From contig NZ_CAAAIM010000001.1 in assembly GCF_900639985.1 (NCBI RefSeq), positions 1 to 64,000 on the forward strand: DNA of 64,000 bases, in the 5' to 3' direction. This DNA is from Legionella rowbothamii (GTDB lineage Bacteria; Pseudomonadota; Gammaproteobacteria; Legionellales; Legionellaceae). This document shows positions 47,261-56,928 of the stretch, piece by piece (within the stretch, counting starts at the first letter, position 1; each line of letters starts with the position of its first letter). The notes under the pieces are model-generated. The model was not told the origin of the DNA. It saw nothing but the letters and a program-made list of their open reading frames with translations, and searched no databases. The translations under genes were made by a program, and so were the position numbers.

Positions 47261-47869
47261 ATGAAAAAAATAGTGCTTGCAGTTCTTATGAGTTTTTCTG
47301 CCGGGGCATTTTGTGAAACGGCTGATCAAATATTACAAACTAAATTAAATGCAATTCGCTCTATGACCGCAAGTTTTAAACAGGTCGTTAAAGCGAAAGA
47401 GCGTGTAGTTTCTCGCTCTTCCGGAACCATGGCGCTACAAAGACCTGGGCGTTTCCGCTGGCAAACTAAAGAACCTATGGAACAATTGATGATTGCTGAT
47501 GGTCAACGTATCTGGATTTATGATACGGATCTCGAGCAGGTCACAGTGAAAAAACAAGAAAAAGGTTTAGGTGGAACAGCTGCTTTATTTTTAAGTGGTT
47601 ATGACGATACGGTAACGAGAGATTTTGCCGTGGTTCAAACTGGCTCAGGGGATAATCCTGTTTTTGATCTGAAATCCAAATCACCCAAAGCAAATTTTCA
47701 GCGCATGAAGCTGGTATTTCATAAAAATATGCTAACTGAACTGGTATTGTATGATCAGCTAGGGCAGGTGACTACAGTAGAGTTGGTAAAAACTAAATTA
47801 AACCCTCAATTGGCGGCTCCTTTGTTTCAATTTAAGGCGCCAAAAGGGGTTGATGTGGTACAGCAATGA
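47261..47869 (+). CDS. lolA: Outer-membrane lipoprotein carrier protein LolA
   Basis: This 202-residue periplasmic chaperone has a signal peptide (about 1-18, ending SAGAFC). The mature part begins ETADQILQTKLNAIRSMTASFKQ and contains RPGRFRWQTKEPMEQLMIADGQRIWIYD, the standard LolA pattern. It carries lipoproteins from LolCDE to LolB. The ATG at 47261 follows GAGG; a TTG six bases earlier overlaps the ftsK stop. The last 4 nt overlap rarA. The lnt and lptE genes elsewhere in the window serve the same envelope route. Confidence 0.95.
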   Translation: MKKIVLAVLMSFSAGAFCETADQILQTKLNAIRSMTASFKQVVKAKERVVSRSSGTMALQRPGRFRWQTKEPMEQLMIADGQRIWIYDTDLEQVTVKKQEKGLGGTAALFLSGYDDTVTRDFAVVQTGSGDNPVFDLKSKSPKANFQRMKLVFHKNMLTELVLYDQLGQVTTVELVKTKLNPQLAAPLFQFKAPKGVDVVQQ

Positions 47870-49167
47870 CTGAGTCAAGGAAGCCTCCCACCTTGCCATT
47901 GGCCGAATTATTACGACCAAAACATATTGATGACGTAATCGGTCAGCAGCATTTGTTAGGAGAGGGAAAGCCTTTACGACTTAGTTTCATGGGCGGTAAG
48001 CTCCACTCGATGATTTTATGGGGGCCTCCAGGAGTTGGTAAAACAACCTTGGCGCGAATTACCGCGGAGGCTTTTGATTGCGAGTGGATCGCACTTTCAG
48101 CGGTTTTTTCGGGTGTTAAAGATATTCGGGCTGCAATGGAACAAGCCCAAGAGAATCTGACTCAAGGTAGACATACCATCCTGTTTATTGATGAAATCCA
48201 TCGTTTTAATAAATCCCAACAAGACGCATTACTTCCTTATACCGAATCTGGCTTGGTTACGTTTATTGGAGCAACAACGGAAAACCCTTCTTTTGAAGTA
48301 AACTCTGCTTTGTTGTCACGAGCACAAGTTTATGTATTAAAGTCATTAAGTAATGAAGAATTAAAACAATTATTTGAAAAAGCGCACCAGGCAGTTCTTA
48401 CTGAAATTCCATTCGATGAAGCAGCAATCGCAATTATTATTGATTATGTGGATGGGGATGCTCGAAGATTACTCAATTGCATGGAGCAATTGCAGACCGC
48501 ATGCACCGCTACGCAAGTGACTGAAGTGACTAAAGACTTCGTGATTAACTCCTTAGCTCAGCATATGCGACGATTTGATAAAGGCGGCGAGAATTTTTAT
48601 GATCAAATTTCTGCCTTACATAAATCGGTTCGTGGCTCTAATCCCGATGCCGCACTTTACTGGCTTTGTCGTATGTTGGATGGAGGCGTTGATCCCTTAT
48701 ATTTGTCGCGACGGATTATTAGAATGGCGTGGGAGGATATTGGTTTAGCCGATCCTCGCGCGATGCAAATTGTGAATGATGCCGCAGAAACCTACGAGCG
48801 CTTAGGCGCCCCAGAAGGCGAGTTAGCCTTAGGCCAAGCGGTGATTTATTTGGCAATAGCCGCTAAAAGTAATGCAGGTTACAATGCGTTCAACGAAGCG
48901 ATGGCTTTTGTAAAAAAAGACAAGTCGCGAGAGGTACCTATTCACCTACGCAACGCCCCTACGCGTCTAATGAAACAATTAGGATATGGGCATGAATACC
49001 GATATGCCCATAATGAGCCTCATGCTTATGCTGCAGGTGAACATTATTTACCTGAGGGGATGAAAAAGCCTAATTGGTATCAACCCGTGCCACGAGGCCT
49101 AGAAATCAAGATTGCCGAAAAAATGGCATTTTTAAAAAAACTTGATGAAGAATATAAATCCAAGTAG
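47866..49167 (+). CDS. rarA: Replication-associated recombination protein A (MgsA/RarA)
   Basis: This 433-residue AAA+ clamp-loader-like ATPase has Walker A GPPGVGKTT (53-61), Walker B ILFIDEIHRF and sensor 1 IGATTENPSF, followed by a helical tetramerisation domain. It acts at stalled forks and interacts with SSB. The ftsK-lolA-rarA order is conserved in gammaproteobacteria. The start overlaps the lolA stop (ATGA), indicating translational coupling. serS, which usually follows, is absent here and is replaced by a convergent accessory gene. Confidence 0.96.
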   Translation: MTESRKPPTLPLAELLRPKHIDDVIGQQHLLGEGKPLRLSFMGGKLHSMILWGPPGVGKTTLARITAEAFDCEWIALSAVFSGVKDIRAAMEQAQENLTQGRHTILFIDEIHRFNKSQQDALLPYTESGLVTFIGATTENPSFEVNSALLSRAQVYVLKSLSNEELKQLFEKAHQAVLTEIPFDEAAIAIIIDYVDGDARRLLNCMEQLQTACTATQVTEVTKDFVINSLAQHMRRFDKGGENFYDQISALHKSVRGSNPDAALYWLCRMLDGGVDPLYLSRRIIRMAWEDIGLADPRAMQIVNDAAETYERLGAPEGELALGQAVIYLAIAAKSNAGYNAFNEAMAFVKKDKSREVPIHLRNAPTRLMKQLGYGHEYRYAHNEPHAYAAGEHYLPEGMKKPNWYQPVPRGLEIKIAEKMAFLKKLDEEYKSK

Positions 49168-49222
49168 CTCTTCTAATCTTACCGCGTTTCGGCGTGATCT
49201 TATTGAGATTACCGGTTTAACG

Positions 49223-49278
49223 AGAGTTATCGGAATGTATAAGGTGGAAAATACACATTAGTTTCTCACGATAACTCT
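49223..49278. repeat. Long-range inverted repeat between rarA and a convergent gene
   Basis: agagttatcg (49223-49232) and cgataactct (49269-49278) are perfect 10-bp arms 36 nt apart, ending exactly at the last base before the convergent gene's stop. It could be a transcript-end structure for either gene. The preceding bases (ttaccgcg ... ggtttaac) resemble the other palindrome families loosely. Confidence 0.4.
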
Positions 49279-50766
49279 TTAGACGGGAGAAATTTTTTTA
49301 GGAGTAAGAGCGTCATCACTATCTGATACTCCTACATCATTCTTAAATATACTAAGTTTTTGAAGAGGACTTTTCACTCGTATCTCACTGTTTCGGGTGT
49401 TGGAATCAGTGGTAGCGCTATACAAAGTGAGGGGGGCTTGACTTGCTAGCTCCAGGGAGTTTTCTTCTTTTGAAGAAATATCTACATCGGATTTCTCTAA
49501 AATCTCTGTTTGCTCCAATTTATTTAATTGCTCTTGATACCATTGAATGTACCTTTGAAGATGGTGAATGTTATCGGTCAGCTTTTGCTTAATGTCTGTT
49601 TTTGATGCGCTTGAGGTATCTGTGACGAAAGTGGGAGGTTCCAATGACTCTTTTGATTCCCCCGCTTCAATTACGGGTCGTTTATTATGTTCCTTATCTT
49701 TTAGTGTATTTTGTACTAAATCTATTTTTAACGTGAGTAGTTTAACTTTTTCTTTTAGATATTCATTTTTAGATTCAATTTGAGACAATAACAGATGGTT
49801 TTGATTTAAACTATCAATATGAACCTCTCTTTTTTCTTCTAGCTCTTTGGTTAATTGCTCATGAGGGTCTTTAAAGAATATTTTATTTAAAAGTAGACTT
49901 GCTGAAGTTAATAAGATAGTAGCGCAAATTAGTCCTAGACCAACCGGAGTTAAAGAGGCCGTTAAGGCACTCAATGTCTGCAGGAAACTCAATTGTGTAA
50001 TTCCTCCTCCAAGTAAGGAGGACATCCACGTAAAAAGCCCAGTAAAAGCGGTAGTTACAAAGGTTAAAACAGCAGCCAGCTCTTTGAATCTTTGTTGTAT
50101 AGGGGTGGTTGCACCCATCAGTTCTTGCAATTGGGGCACTAGTAGTTGAGGCAGCTTGATAAATGGTTGCGCTAAGGCTATAAAAGGTGTAGCTAGATTT
50201 TTTATAGCCTGGATGAATGGATTTTCTTTTTCTGCATTTTTGTTCTCTTCAATAGGCTTTATTTTGGCATTAACCGGTAGAATACTTGCAGTTTCTAAGT
50301 CTTTGGAAATATTAAAATTTTCCGCTGAATGACGGAGTGTTTCTAGTTCTTTTTCTAATGCATCATGTTGAGCATATTGGAGCTCGATTTCTTTTGCGAG
50401 GTCTTTAATTTGACGTTCATGTGCATCCCGGGTCTCAATCGCCTCTATCAGTTTTTTAGTTTTATCGAGATAACTGAATATGCTGTTTGCGGCTAGAACT
50501 ATTCCCCCTATTAGCATCGATGCTCCAACTATCATCCAGCCTCCTGGCGTCATAGAGAAGCCTAAAAAGGAGGTAATAGATAAGGCAAGAGTTATTACGG
50601 CTCCATATTTTGTAAAATGATCTAAAAAAGTATTAAAGCCATTAAAGAATCCCGCAAGGTATTTTTGTTTACTGTAAAGCGTTCTCACCGCTTGCTCAGT
50701 ATTGCGTTTTTCATACCAAGACGTTACTTTTTTTAGAAAAGCAGTGGTCTGTTCAATTATCTTCAT
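49279..50766 (-). CDS. Coiled-coil membrane protein with duplicated architecture; candidate Dot/Icm effector
   Basis: I do not recognise a named family. The 495-residue protein has two hydrophobic blocks, at 53-97 (about two helices, GAVITLALSITSFLGF and GASMLIGGIVLAANSIF) and at 231-295 (two or three helices). Each is followed by a Glu/Lys-rich coiled coil (about 100-150 and 303-360). A third short coil lies at 400-425 and the tail (430-495) is polar and Ser/Asp-rich. There is no Sec signal. This helix-pair/coil repetition and an acidic C-terminus are common in Legionella effectors that modify host membranes, but nothing here proves translocation. It stands alone on the minus strand between rarA and fleS. 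Confidence 0.6.
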   Translation of the reverse strand: MKIIEQTTAFLKKVTSWYEKRNTEQAVRTLYSKQKYLAGFFNGFNTFLDHFTKYGAVITLALSITSFLGFSMTPGGWMIVGASMLIGGIVLAANSIFSYLDKTKKLIEAIETRDAHERQIKDLAKEIELQYAQHDALEKELETLRHSAENFNISKDLETASILPVNAKIKPIEENKNAEKENPFIQAIKNLATPFIALAQPFIKLPQLLVPQLQELMGATTPIQQRFKELAAVLTFVTTAFTGLFTWMSSLLGGGITQLSFLQTLSALTASLTPVGLGLICATILLTSASLLLNKIFFKDPHEQLTKELEEKREVHIDSLNQNHLLLSQIESKNEYLKEKVKLLTLKIDLVQNTLKDKEHNKRPVIEAGESKESLEPPTFVTDTSSASKTDIKQKLTDNIHHLQRYIQWYQEQLNKLEQTEILEKSDVDISSKEENSLELASQAPLTLYSATTDSNTRNSEIRVKSPLQKLSIFKNDVGVSDSDDALTPKKISPV

Positions 50767-51187
50767 TTTAGCTCAGTTATAATGAACCTCATTTATTATG
50801 ATTATAGATTAAACAGATTAAGCATATATTAAATTATCTGTTGTTTTTATATGCTTTTGATTGATAGTAATCATCTCGGGGGAAGATATTGAGGTTTCGC
50901 ATCAACAGCATACTGGGCTGAATAATTGAATTGAAATGCGTATTCACGAGTAATTAACGCGAGGCACTATATTTCAATGAGAGGTGATCTTATTCCGACT
51001 CTGAGAGCCACAGAAATTTATCATAATTTTTAATATGGAAAAGAGATATAAAAGCTTAAAATATATTTATTTTCCCATGCTTTGCTCAATTAATCGTCAC
51101 ACAGAATTTAAAATTAATTCTATGATTTTAAAAGAATTTTGCTTTCTATTTAAAATTTGTTACAGTCTTTAGATTCATATAATCATA
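50767..51187. other. Intergenic interval upstream of fleS
   Basis: These 421 A/T-rich bases separate divergent genes. I find no gene, no sigma-54 (GG-N10-GC) box and no sigma-28 box. The arms gcatata and tatatgc (about 50822-50856) form a weak hairpin. A TATAAT at 51178-51183 ends only 4 nt before the fleS ATG and no Shine-Dalgarno is visible, so if it is used the message would be leaderless or fleS would start further in. Confidence 0.5.
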
Positions 51188-52198
51188 ATGTCTAGTATGC
51201 ATTATTCAAATTATCAAACTTGTGCAGTAAGACCCCAGATGCCTATATCTGAATGGGATATTTTGTCGAGCCTTCCGACTGCTCTAGTTATTATTAATTC
51301 ACAAGGCCGGATTGTTTGGCTGAATCCCCCTGCAGAGGCAATGTTGGGTTATGGTTTATTTGGATCTTTATGGTTAGATGTTTTATTGCGTGCTTTTGTT
51401 CCACAAGCAGATGATGGACATGAGGTTTCTCTAGCTGATGGACGACGTGTGCATGCTGATCTCGCTACTTTAGATAGTTTACCAGGTATTTTAATTAGCT
51501 TGACGGATGTTACCACAACACGCGATTATGAGAAGGAAAAAGAAAATGATAAGCGCTTGGTTTCTATTGGTACGATGACAGCACAATTAGCACATCAGAT
51601 CCGGACACCTTTAGCTTCAGCGATGTTATTTACCGATCATTTACATAGCCTCACTAGTATTGATGATCGAACCCAGAATTGGTTTCAGAGGTTGAATGAG
51701 TGTCATAGTAGTATCGAGCAACAGATTCAGGATTTACTGCTTTTTGCTCGAGGTACCACTATAGAACCTACACGTATGGATATGAACTATTGGTGTTCGC
51801 AATTAATTCAGCGTGCACAACCTTATGTTTCATCGCATTCGGTGTTGTTTAAGGTAAATAACCAATTGATTTCCCAGGAAGGGATGATTCATGGCGAATC
51901 ATTAATTGGGGCAGTTTTAAATTTAGTAATTAACGCAATACAATCTGGAGCAACAGAGGTTTACTTAACCCTAGCATCAATGGATAATCAAGGTATTCAT
52001 ATATCAGTTGAAGACAATGGGAAGGGAATGTCTGAGGAAGTGAAAAGCCATGCTTTTTCTCCTTTTTATACGACAAAGGCCCAGGGAACTGGTTTAGGTT
52101 TAGCTGTAGTTTTTGCAGTAGTCAAGGCTCATGGAGGAACCGTGAGTTTAGAATCTATGGAAGGGGTTGGTACGCAGGTTAATTTGTATTTGCCATAA
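51188..52198 (+). CDS. fleS: Flagellar sensor histidine kinase FleS
   Basis: This 336-residue soluble kinase has a PAS domain (about 22-110, LVIINSQGRIVWLNPPAEAMLG), a HisKA dimerisation helix with phospho-acceptor His136 (AQLAHQIRTPLA), and a HATPase_c domain (about 225-336; DNGKGMSEE and GTGLGLAVV). There are no membrane helices, so it senses a cytosolic signal. The pairing with an NtrC-type regulator directly before fliE identifies it as FleS/FlrB. It would phosphorylate FleR to turn on middle and late flagellar genes. A second in-frame ATG at 51197 is an alternative start. Confidence 0.9.
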   Translation: MSSMHYSNYQTCAVRPQMPISEWDILSSLPTALVIINSQGRIVWLNPPAEAMLGYGLFGSLWLDVLLRAFVPQADDGHEVSLADGRRVHADLATLDSLPGILISLTDVTTTRDYEKEKENDKRLVSIGTMTAQLAHQIRTPLASAMLFTDHLHSLTSIDDRTQNWFQRLNECHSSIEQQIQDLLLFARGTTIEPTRMDMNYWCSQLIQRAQPYVSSHSVLFKVNNQLISQEGMIHGESLIGAVLNLVINAIQSGATEVYLTLASMDNQGIHISVEDNGKGMSEEVKSHAFSPFYTTKAQGTGLGLAVVFAVVKAHGGTVSLESMEGVGTQVNLYLP

Positions 52199-52321
52199 TC
52201 TTAAAATTTATTTTTTAAGATGATGCGTAAGCCTTAAGATAAAATCAGGGTCTGTTTACATTTTGCCCGTCAAAAGACAAGAAAGATAACAGGCTGTAGC
52301 TTGAAAAAAGGGATTTTTATT

Positions 52322-53635
52322 ATGAGTCATGTTCTAATCGTTGAAGATGATCCAGTCTTAAGAGAAGCCTTAGCTGAAACAATGACCATTGCAGGACATA
52401 CCTATATTACCGCTAAGGATGGTAAAGAAGCGCTTGCGCTACTTGAATTACATAATCCAGCAGTCGTACTCACTGACATTCGTATGGATGGTTTGGATGG
52501 CAATCAACTATTAAATGAAATTCAACGAAAACGTCCTGGTTTGCCTGTTATTTTGATGACTGCCTATGGGTCAGTACAAGATGCGGTTGATGCAATGCGT
52601 CGGGGGGCTGTAGATTACTTACAAAAGCCTTTTAGCGCTCAGGTTCTCATTGAAAAGATTAATCAATTTATTAAAGTGGAGCAGGATGACGATGATACTG
52701 GCGAGCCTATAGCACAAGATCCAAAAAGCCAAGCTTTATTATCAATGGCATTAAAGGTTGCTCAATCTGAAGTAGGGGTGATGATTAGTGGCGAAAGTGG
52801 AACGGGAAAAGAGGTATTAGCCCATTTCATACACGACCATTCCACACGCAGGAAAAAACCATTTATCGCTATAAACTGTGCGGCAATTCCGGAGCAAATG
52901 CTCGAGGCTACTTTATTTGGTTATGAGAAGGGATCTTTTACAGGCGCCTATAAATCAACCCCAGGTAAATTTGAACAGGCTCAAGGTGGAACCTTGCTTC
53001 TTGATGAGGTCAGCGAAATGCCTTTAAGCCTGCAAGCAAAATTATTACGCGTTTTGCAAGAAAAAGAAGTAGAGCGTATTGGATCAAACAAAACTATTAG
53101 TTTGGATGTACGAATTCTGGCGACGACAAATAGGCAATTAAAGGATGAAGTTCAAGCGGGACGCTTTCGAGAGGATTTGTTTTATCGTTTGAACGTGTTT
53201 CCCTTACAGTGGCATCCTTTAAGAGAACGGAAAAATGATATTATTCCCTTAGCTAATTACCTAATTCGTAAGCACTGTCATCATAAGCAGCCAATTGTGC
53301 CTGTCATTAGCCCTGCAGCACAAAAATCAATGCTTGCATACGCGTGGCCGGGAAATACACGCGAATTAGATAATGTCATCCAACGAGCTTTGGTATTACA
53401 AACTCAAGGAATTATTGAAGTAGAACATTTGCAACTTTCGGCGACAGTTATTCAAGAAACAGAGGTTATAGCCGCGAGTAGTAAAAATTTGCAAGTGCAT
53501 GAATTTGAACTAATTGTTAAAACTTTAATGGAAAATAACGGGAATCGACAAAAAGTTGCTGCATTATTGGGAGTTAGTGAGAGAACTTTACGTTATAAGC
53601 TAGCAAAAATGCGTGAAGAAGGGTATGTTGTATAG
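52322..53635 (+). CDS. fleR: Sigma-54-dependent response regulator FleR
   Basis: This 437-residue NtrC-family activator has a receiver domain (1-120) with Asp9/Asp10, phospho-acceptor Asp52 (LTDIRMDG) and Lys102. An AAA+ domain follows (about 130-365) with Walker A GESGTGKE (157-164) and the sigma-54 contact loop GSFTGA (204-209, Ser for the more common Ala), then a Fis-type helix-turn-helix (about 400-437). The frame can begin at TTG 52301, but ATG 52322 follows AGGGA and gives MSHVLIVEDD. It is probably activated by FleS and drives RpoN-dependent flagellar promoters. Confidence 0.93.
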   Translation: MSHVLIVEDDPVLREALAETMTIAGHTYITAKDGKEALALLELHNPAVVLTDIRMDGLDGNQLLNEIQRKRPGLPVILMTAYGSVQDAVDAMRRGAVDYLQKPFSAQVLIEKINQFIKVEQDDDDTGEPIAQDPKSQALLSMALKVAQSEVGVMISGESGTGKEVLAHFIHDHSTRRKKPFIAINCAAIPEQMLEATLFGYEKGSFTGAYKSTPGKFEQAQGGTLLLDEVSEMPLSLQAKLLRVLQEKEVERIGSNKTISLDVRILATTNRQLKDEVQAGRFREDLFYRLNVFPLQWHPLRERKNDIIPLANYLIRKHCHHKQPIVPVISPAAQKSMLAYAWPGNTRELDNVIQRALVLQTQGIIEVEHLQLSATVIQETEVIAASSKNLQVHEFELIVKTLMENNGNRQKVAALLGVSERTLRYKLAKMREEGYVV

Positions 53636-53825
53636 CATTCATGTTAATATGCTAGTGAAAACTTAGGTTTACGTTCAAAGTCTGTTAAACCTGTTTTTTC
53701 AGTGTACTAGGCTGAATAGTTACCATTTTTTTAGGAGGAGCTAAACAGCGAGCGTTTTAGGGACTAAATGCGTTCGAGGTTTAAGTTTTAGATAATAAGT
53801 ATGTTATGTAGAGGAAGACGAAGGA

Positions 53826-54140
53826 ATGAATGACATTAATACCGTTGGCCTATTTGATCAAATGCAATCAATGGCAGCAAAGGCTGAAGGCGCAACAGTC
53901 GATAGGGACGTAAATCAATCCTCATTCAGTGCAATTTTTCAAAATGCTTTAAATCAAGTAAGTGATTTAAGTAATAATGCCGATTCTTTAAAGAGCCGTT
54001 TTGAACTTGGCGATCGCAATGTAAGTATTGGTGAAGTAATGATCGCAACTCAAAAATCTAATCTTGGACTTGAGGCTGCTTTACGAGTCAGAAATAAATT
54101 TTTACAAGCATATCAAGACATTATGGGCATGCCAGTATAG
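53826..54140 (+). CDS. fliE: Flagellar hook-basal body protein FliE
   Basis: This 104-residue protein has the FliE hallmarks: an N-terminal helix, FSAIFQNALNQVSDLSNNADSLKSRFELGD, and a C-terminal NLGLEAALRVRNKFLQAYQDIMGMPV. It links the MS ring to the proximal rod and is exported by the type III apparatus. It opens fliEFGHIJ, 190 nt after fleR. Purine-rich gaggaagacgaagga precedes the ATG. I did not find a sigma-54 box in the spacer. Confidence 0.96.
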   Translation: MNDINTVGLFDQMQSMAAKAEGATVDRDVNQSSFSAIFQNALNQVSDLSNNADSLKSRFELGDRNVSIGEVMIATQKSNLGLEAALRVRNKFLQAYQDIMGMPV

Positions 54141-54193
54141 ACAAATCATAACTCCCAAGTTATTTTACAGGGTAGATTTTACAGGAGTTTAGT

Positions 54194-55837
54194 ATGGCAT
54201 TGGCTGATAATGCTTCAATGGTAGCAGCAAAATTTGCAAGCTTATCTATACCGCGACAAATTGGTTTATTAATTGGTTTGGCTGCGAGTATTGCAATAGG
54301 TTTAGCAGTGGTTTTATGGTCTCGTGATCCTAATTATGTTCCTTTATATACTCAAATGAATGCCCGAGACACAGCTGAAGTCGTATCGGCTCTTGAGCGC
54401 AATGGTATCGATTTTAAAATTGATAACAATAACAGTACCATTTTAATCCCATCAGAAAAATTACAAGGTACGCGTCTTAAGCTAGCCGCTGAAGGTTTGC
54501 CACGTGATCCGGTTGGTTCTGAGGAGCTATTTACCAGCGGTAATGCATTCAATAGCAGCCAGTTCATGGAGGTTGCACGTTATAAGCAAGCGCTGGAAGC
54601 GGAGTTGGCTCGAACTATTAGCAAGTTTAATGACATTAAAGCGGCCCGAGTACACCTAGCCATTCCGCGTGAATCTGCTTTTGTTCGTGATACACAGCAG
54701 CCTAGTGCGTCAGTTTTCATTGATGTTTATTCAGGACTTGAGCTCAAAAAACAAACTATTGCTGCCATTGTGAATTTAGTGGCATCTAGTATCCCTAATT
54801 TATCAGCAAGTCGTGTCACCGTGGTGGATCAAGATGGCCAATTATTGAATGAGGGAGGAGGACAGACCTTATTTACTGATACCGAACGTTTCCTCGATTA
54901 TAGACAAAATCTTGAGCGTCAGTATGCGCAAAAAATTCAAGACATTTTGACCCCATTATTAGGTTATGGTCGTGTGCGCGCTAAAGTATCTGCGGACATC
55001 GATTTTACTAGCTATGAGCAAACTCAAGAGCTGTTTAATCCAGAACAATCTTCCTTGCGTAGTGAACAAACACTGCAAGAAAAGCGTAATGCGAACAATG
55101 AAGCACAGGGAGTGCCTGGTTCATTATCTAATACGCCTCAGTCTAATCCGGCGCTTACTGGTAAGAATCCGAATGCTCCAGCGAATCCAGCGAATCCGCA
55201 AGGGCAGCAATCATCAGAGACAACTCAAAATACGGACGTACGTACTCAAAGTACGAAGAACTTTGAGTTGGATAAAACCATTAGTCATACCAGAAATCAA
55301 CCAGGTTCTATTAAGCGCTTGTCTGTAGCTGTATTAGTAGATAATCCTGCAATAATGGATGACAAAACTAAGAAAATGACTAAGAAAGCCTTGACTGCTA
55401 AGGAGATCGATCAAATCAAGCTGTTGGTTGCTGACGCGATTGGTTTAAATGCTAAACGTGGTGATAGCTTGAATGTAATCAATAGTGATTTTGTGAAGCC
55501 AGATCCTATTGCGCCTCTCCCTGAAGAACGTTTTTGGCAAAAAGACATCTTCTGGTCTATTGTCAAGCAAGTTGTAGGTGCATTGTTTATTCTGTCAATC
55601 ATCTTTGGGGTTTTAAGGCCGATGCTTAAAACCCTGGCAAGCAATAAAGGAGGAGGTGGTGATCTGCCTTATCTAGAAGACCAGCCAGAGGCTCAGGGTG
55701 AATTGACTTATGATGAGGGAATTAATGTAGGTGATGCACATGATTATGAGTCACAATTAAATTTATTACGCCAAGTTGTTGATAAAGAACCCAAGCGTGT
55801 TGCGCAGGTAGTTAAAACTTGGGTTGATCGGGGGTAA
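54194..55837 (+). CDS. fliF: Flagellar MS-ring protein FliF
   Basis: This 547-residue inner-membrane ring protein has transmembrane helices near 25-45 and about 455-475. Two ring-building motifs lie in the periplasmic part (YTQMNARDTAEVVSALERNG and RVHLAIPRES), and a Pro/Asn/Gln-rich loop (about 310-350, NPNAPANPANPQGQQ) is probably disordered. The C-terminal cytoplasmic helix (LRQVVDKEPKRVAQVVKTWV) binds FliG. The length matches Salmonella FliF (560). fliG starts 3 nt after the stop. Confidence 0.96.
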   Translation: MALADNASMVAAKFASLSIPRQIGLLIGLAASIAIGLAVVLWSRDPNYVPLYTQMNARDTAEVVSALERNGIDFKIDNNNSTILIPSEKLQGTRLKLAAEGLPRDPVGSEELFTSGNAFNSSQFMEVARYKQALEAELARTISKFNDIKAARVHLAIPRESAFVRDTQQPSASVFIDVYSGLELKKQTIAAIVNLVASSIPNLSASRVTVVDQDGQLLNEGGGQTLFTDTERFLDYRQNLERQYAQKIQDILTPLLGYGRVRAKVSADIDFTSYEQTQELFNPEQSSLRSEQTLQEKRNANNEAQGVPGSLSNTPQSNPALTGKNPNAPANPANPQGQQSSETTQNTDVRTQSTKNFELDKTISHTRNQPGSIKRLSVAVLVDNPAIMDDKTKKMTKKALTAKEIDQIKLLVADAIGLNAKRGDSLNVINSDFVKPDPIAPLPEERFWQKDIFWSIVKQVVGALFILSIIFGVLRPMLKTLASNKGGGGDLPYLEDQPEAQGELTYDEGINVGDAHDYESQLNLLRQVVDKEPKRVAQVVKTWVDRG

Positions 55838-55840
55838 GAG

Positions 55841-56830
55841 ATGGATGGAATAGAGCGTGCAGCCATACTGCTTCTCAGTATGGGAGAGAAAAATGCAGCT
55901 GAGGTTTTGAGGCATTTAGAACCACGACAGGTGCAGAAAGTTGGAATGGCAATGGCTGCTTTAAATAATGTCAGTAGGACAAAAATGCAGAATGTTTTAG
56001 CTGATTTTACTAGTGCTATAGGCGACCAGACTAGCTTGGCCGTAGATACAGAACATTATTTAAGAACCATACTTATAGAAGCCTTAGGACTAGAAAAAGC
56101 AACCCCATTTATCGACCGTATTTTGGTGTCAGATAAAGACAGCGGTCTTAATCGTTTGAAATGGTTGGATGGACGGTTAATTGCTGATGTTATTCGAAAT
56201 GAACATCCGCAAATTATTGCAACCATTTTAATTCATCTGGATAGTGAGCAAGCTGCAGAAGTAGTGAGTTACTTTAGTATGGAAAAACGCTCAGAGGTTT
56301 TATTACGTATGTGTAATATTGATACGGTAAAGCCAGAAGCTATTAGTGAGCTTGGACAGGTAATTGAAAAACAACTCAGTGGACAAAAGGTGAGTAAATC
56401 TGCTTCCGTTGGGGGAATCAAAAGTGTAGCTGATGTTATTAACTATTTTGATGGTTCGATGGAAGAAGAGGTTTTAGATAAAATTAAGGAATGGGATTCG
56501 GATTTAAGTGAAAAAATTCGCGATAAAATGTTTGTATTTGAGAATTTGGTCGATATGGATGACCGTAGTGTGCAAACTTTATTACGCGACGTATCTCAGG
56601 AGTTGTTAAAGTTAGCTTTAAAAGGTACAACCGAAATAACCAAAGAGAAAATATATACCAATATGTCTAAACGTGCGGCTGATCTGTTGCGCGAAGATAT
56701 TGAACTTCAAGGACCGGTCAAGGTAGTGGATGTAGAACGTGCACAACGAGATATTCTCACCATCGCCAAGAGCTTAGCAGAAGAAGGGAAGATTGCATTA
56801 GGTTCTAAAGGTGGAGATGAAATGATTTAA
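55841..56830 (+). CDS. fliG: Flagellar motor switch protein FliG
   Basis: This 329-residue rotor protein has an N domain binding FliF (1-100), a middle armadillo domain with the EHPQ motif (NEHPQIIATIL, about 125) binding FliM, and a C domain whose charged helix (about 280-300, RDKMFVFENLVDMDDRSVQ) interacts with MotA. The length is that of E. coli FliG (331). It sets torque and rotation direction. The short spacing after fliF suggests translational coupling. A 191-nt spacer follows before fliH. Confidence 0.97.
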   Translation: MDGIERAAILLLSMGEKNAAEVLRHLEPRQVQKVGMAMAALNNVSRTKMQNVLADFTSAIGDQTSLAVDTEHYLRTILIEALGLEKATPFIDRILVSDKDSGLNRLKWLDGRLIADVIRNEHPQIIATILIHLDSEQAAEVVSYFSMEKRSEVLLRMCNIDTVKPEAISELGQVIEKQLSGQKVSKSASVGGIKSVADVINYFDGSMEEEVLDKIKEWDSDLSEKIRDKMFVFENLVDMDDRSVQTLLRDVSQELLKLALKGTTEITKEKIYTNMSKRAADLLREDIELQGPVKVVDVERAQRDILTIAKSLAEEGKIALGSKGGDEMI

Positions 56831-56928
56831 TTTTGGTAGGGTGTTTAAAGCTACATTTTTTAGCTGGCCATTTTGCTTGCAAATTAAGACAAGTTAGCGC
56901 TATTAATCATTCATAATATTTGTAAATT

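Noticed and set aside
53636-53825. Sigma-54 promoter for fliE
   Set aside because: Inspection of the spacer found no TGGCAC-N5-TTGC-like site, so no promoter is claimed.
54966-55328. 120-codon frame inside fliF
   Set aside because: It lies wholly in the Pro/Asn/Gln-rich part of fliF in another frame, and its product is Arg/Leu-rich with no recognisable fold. It is a by-product of low-complexity coding.
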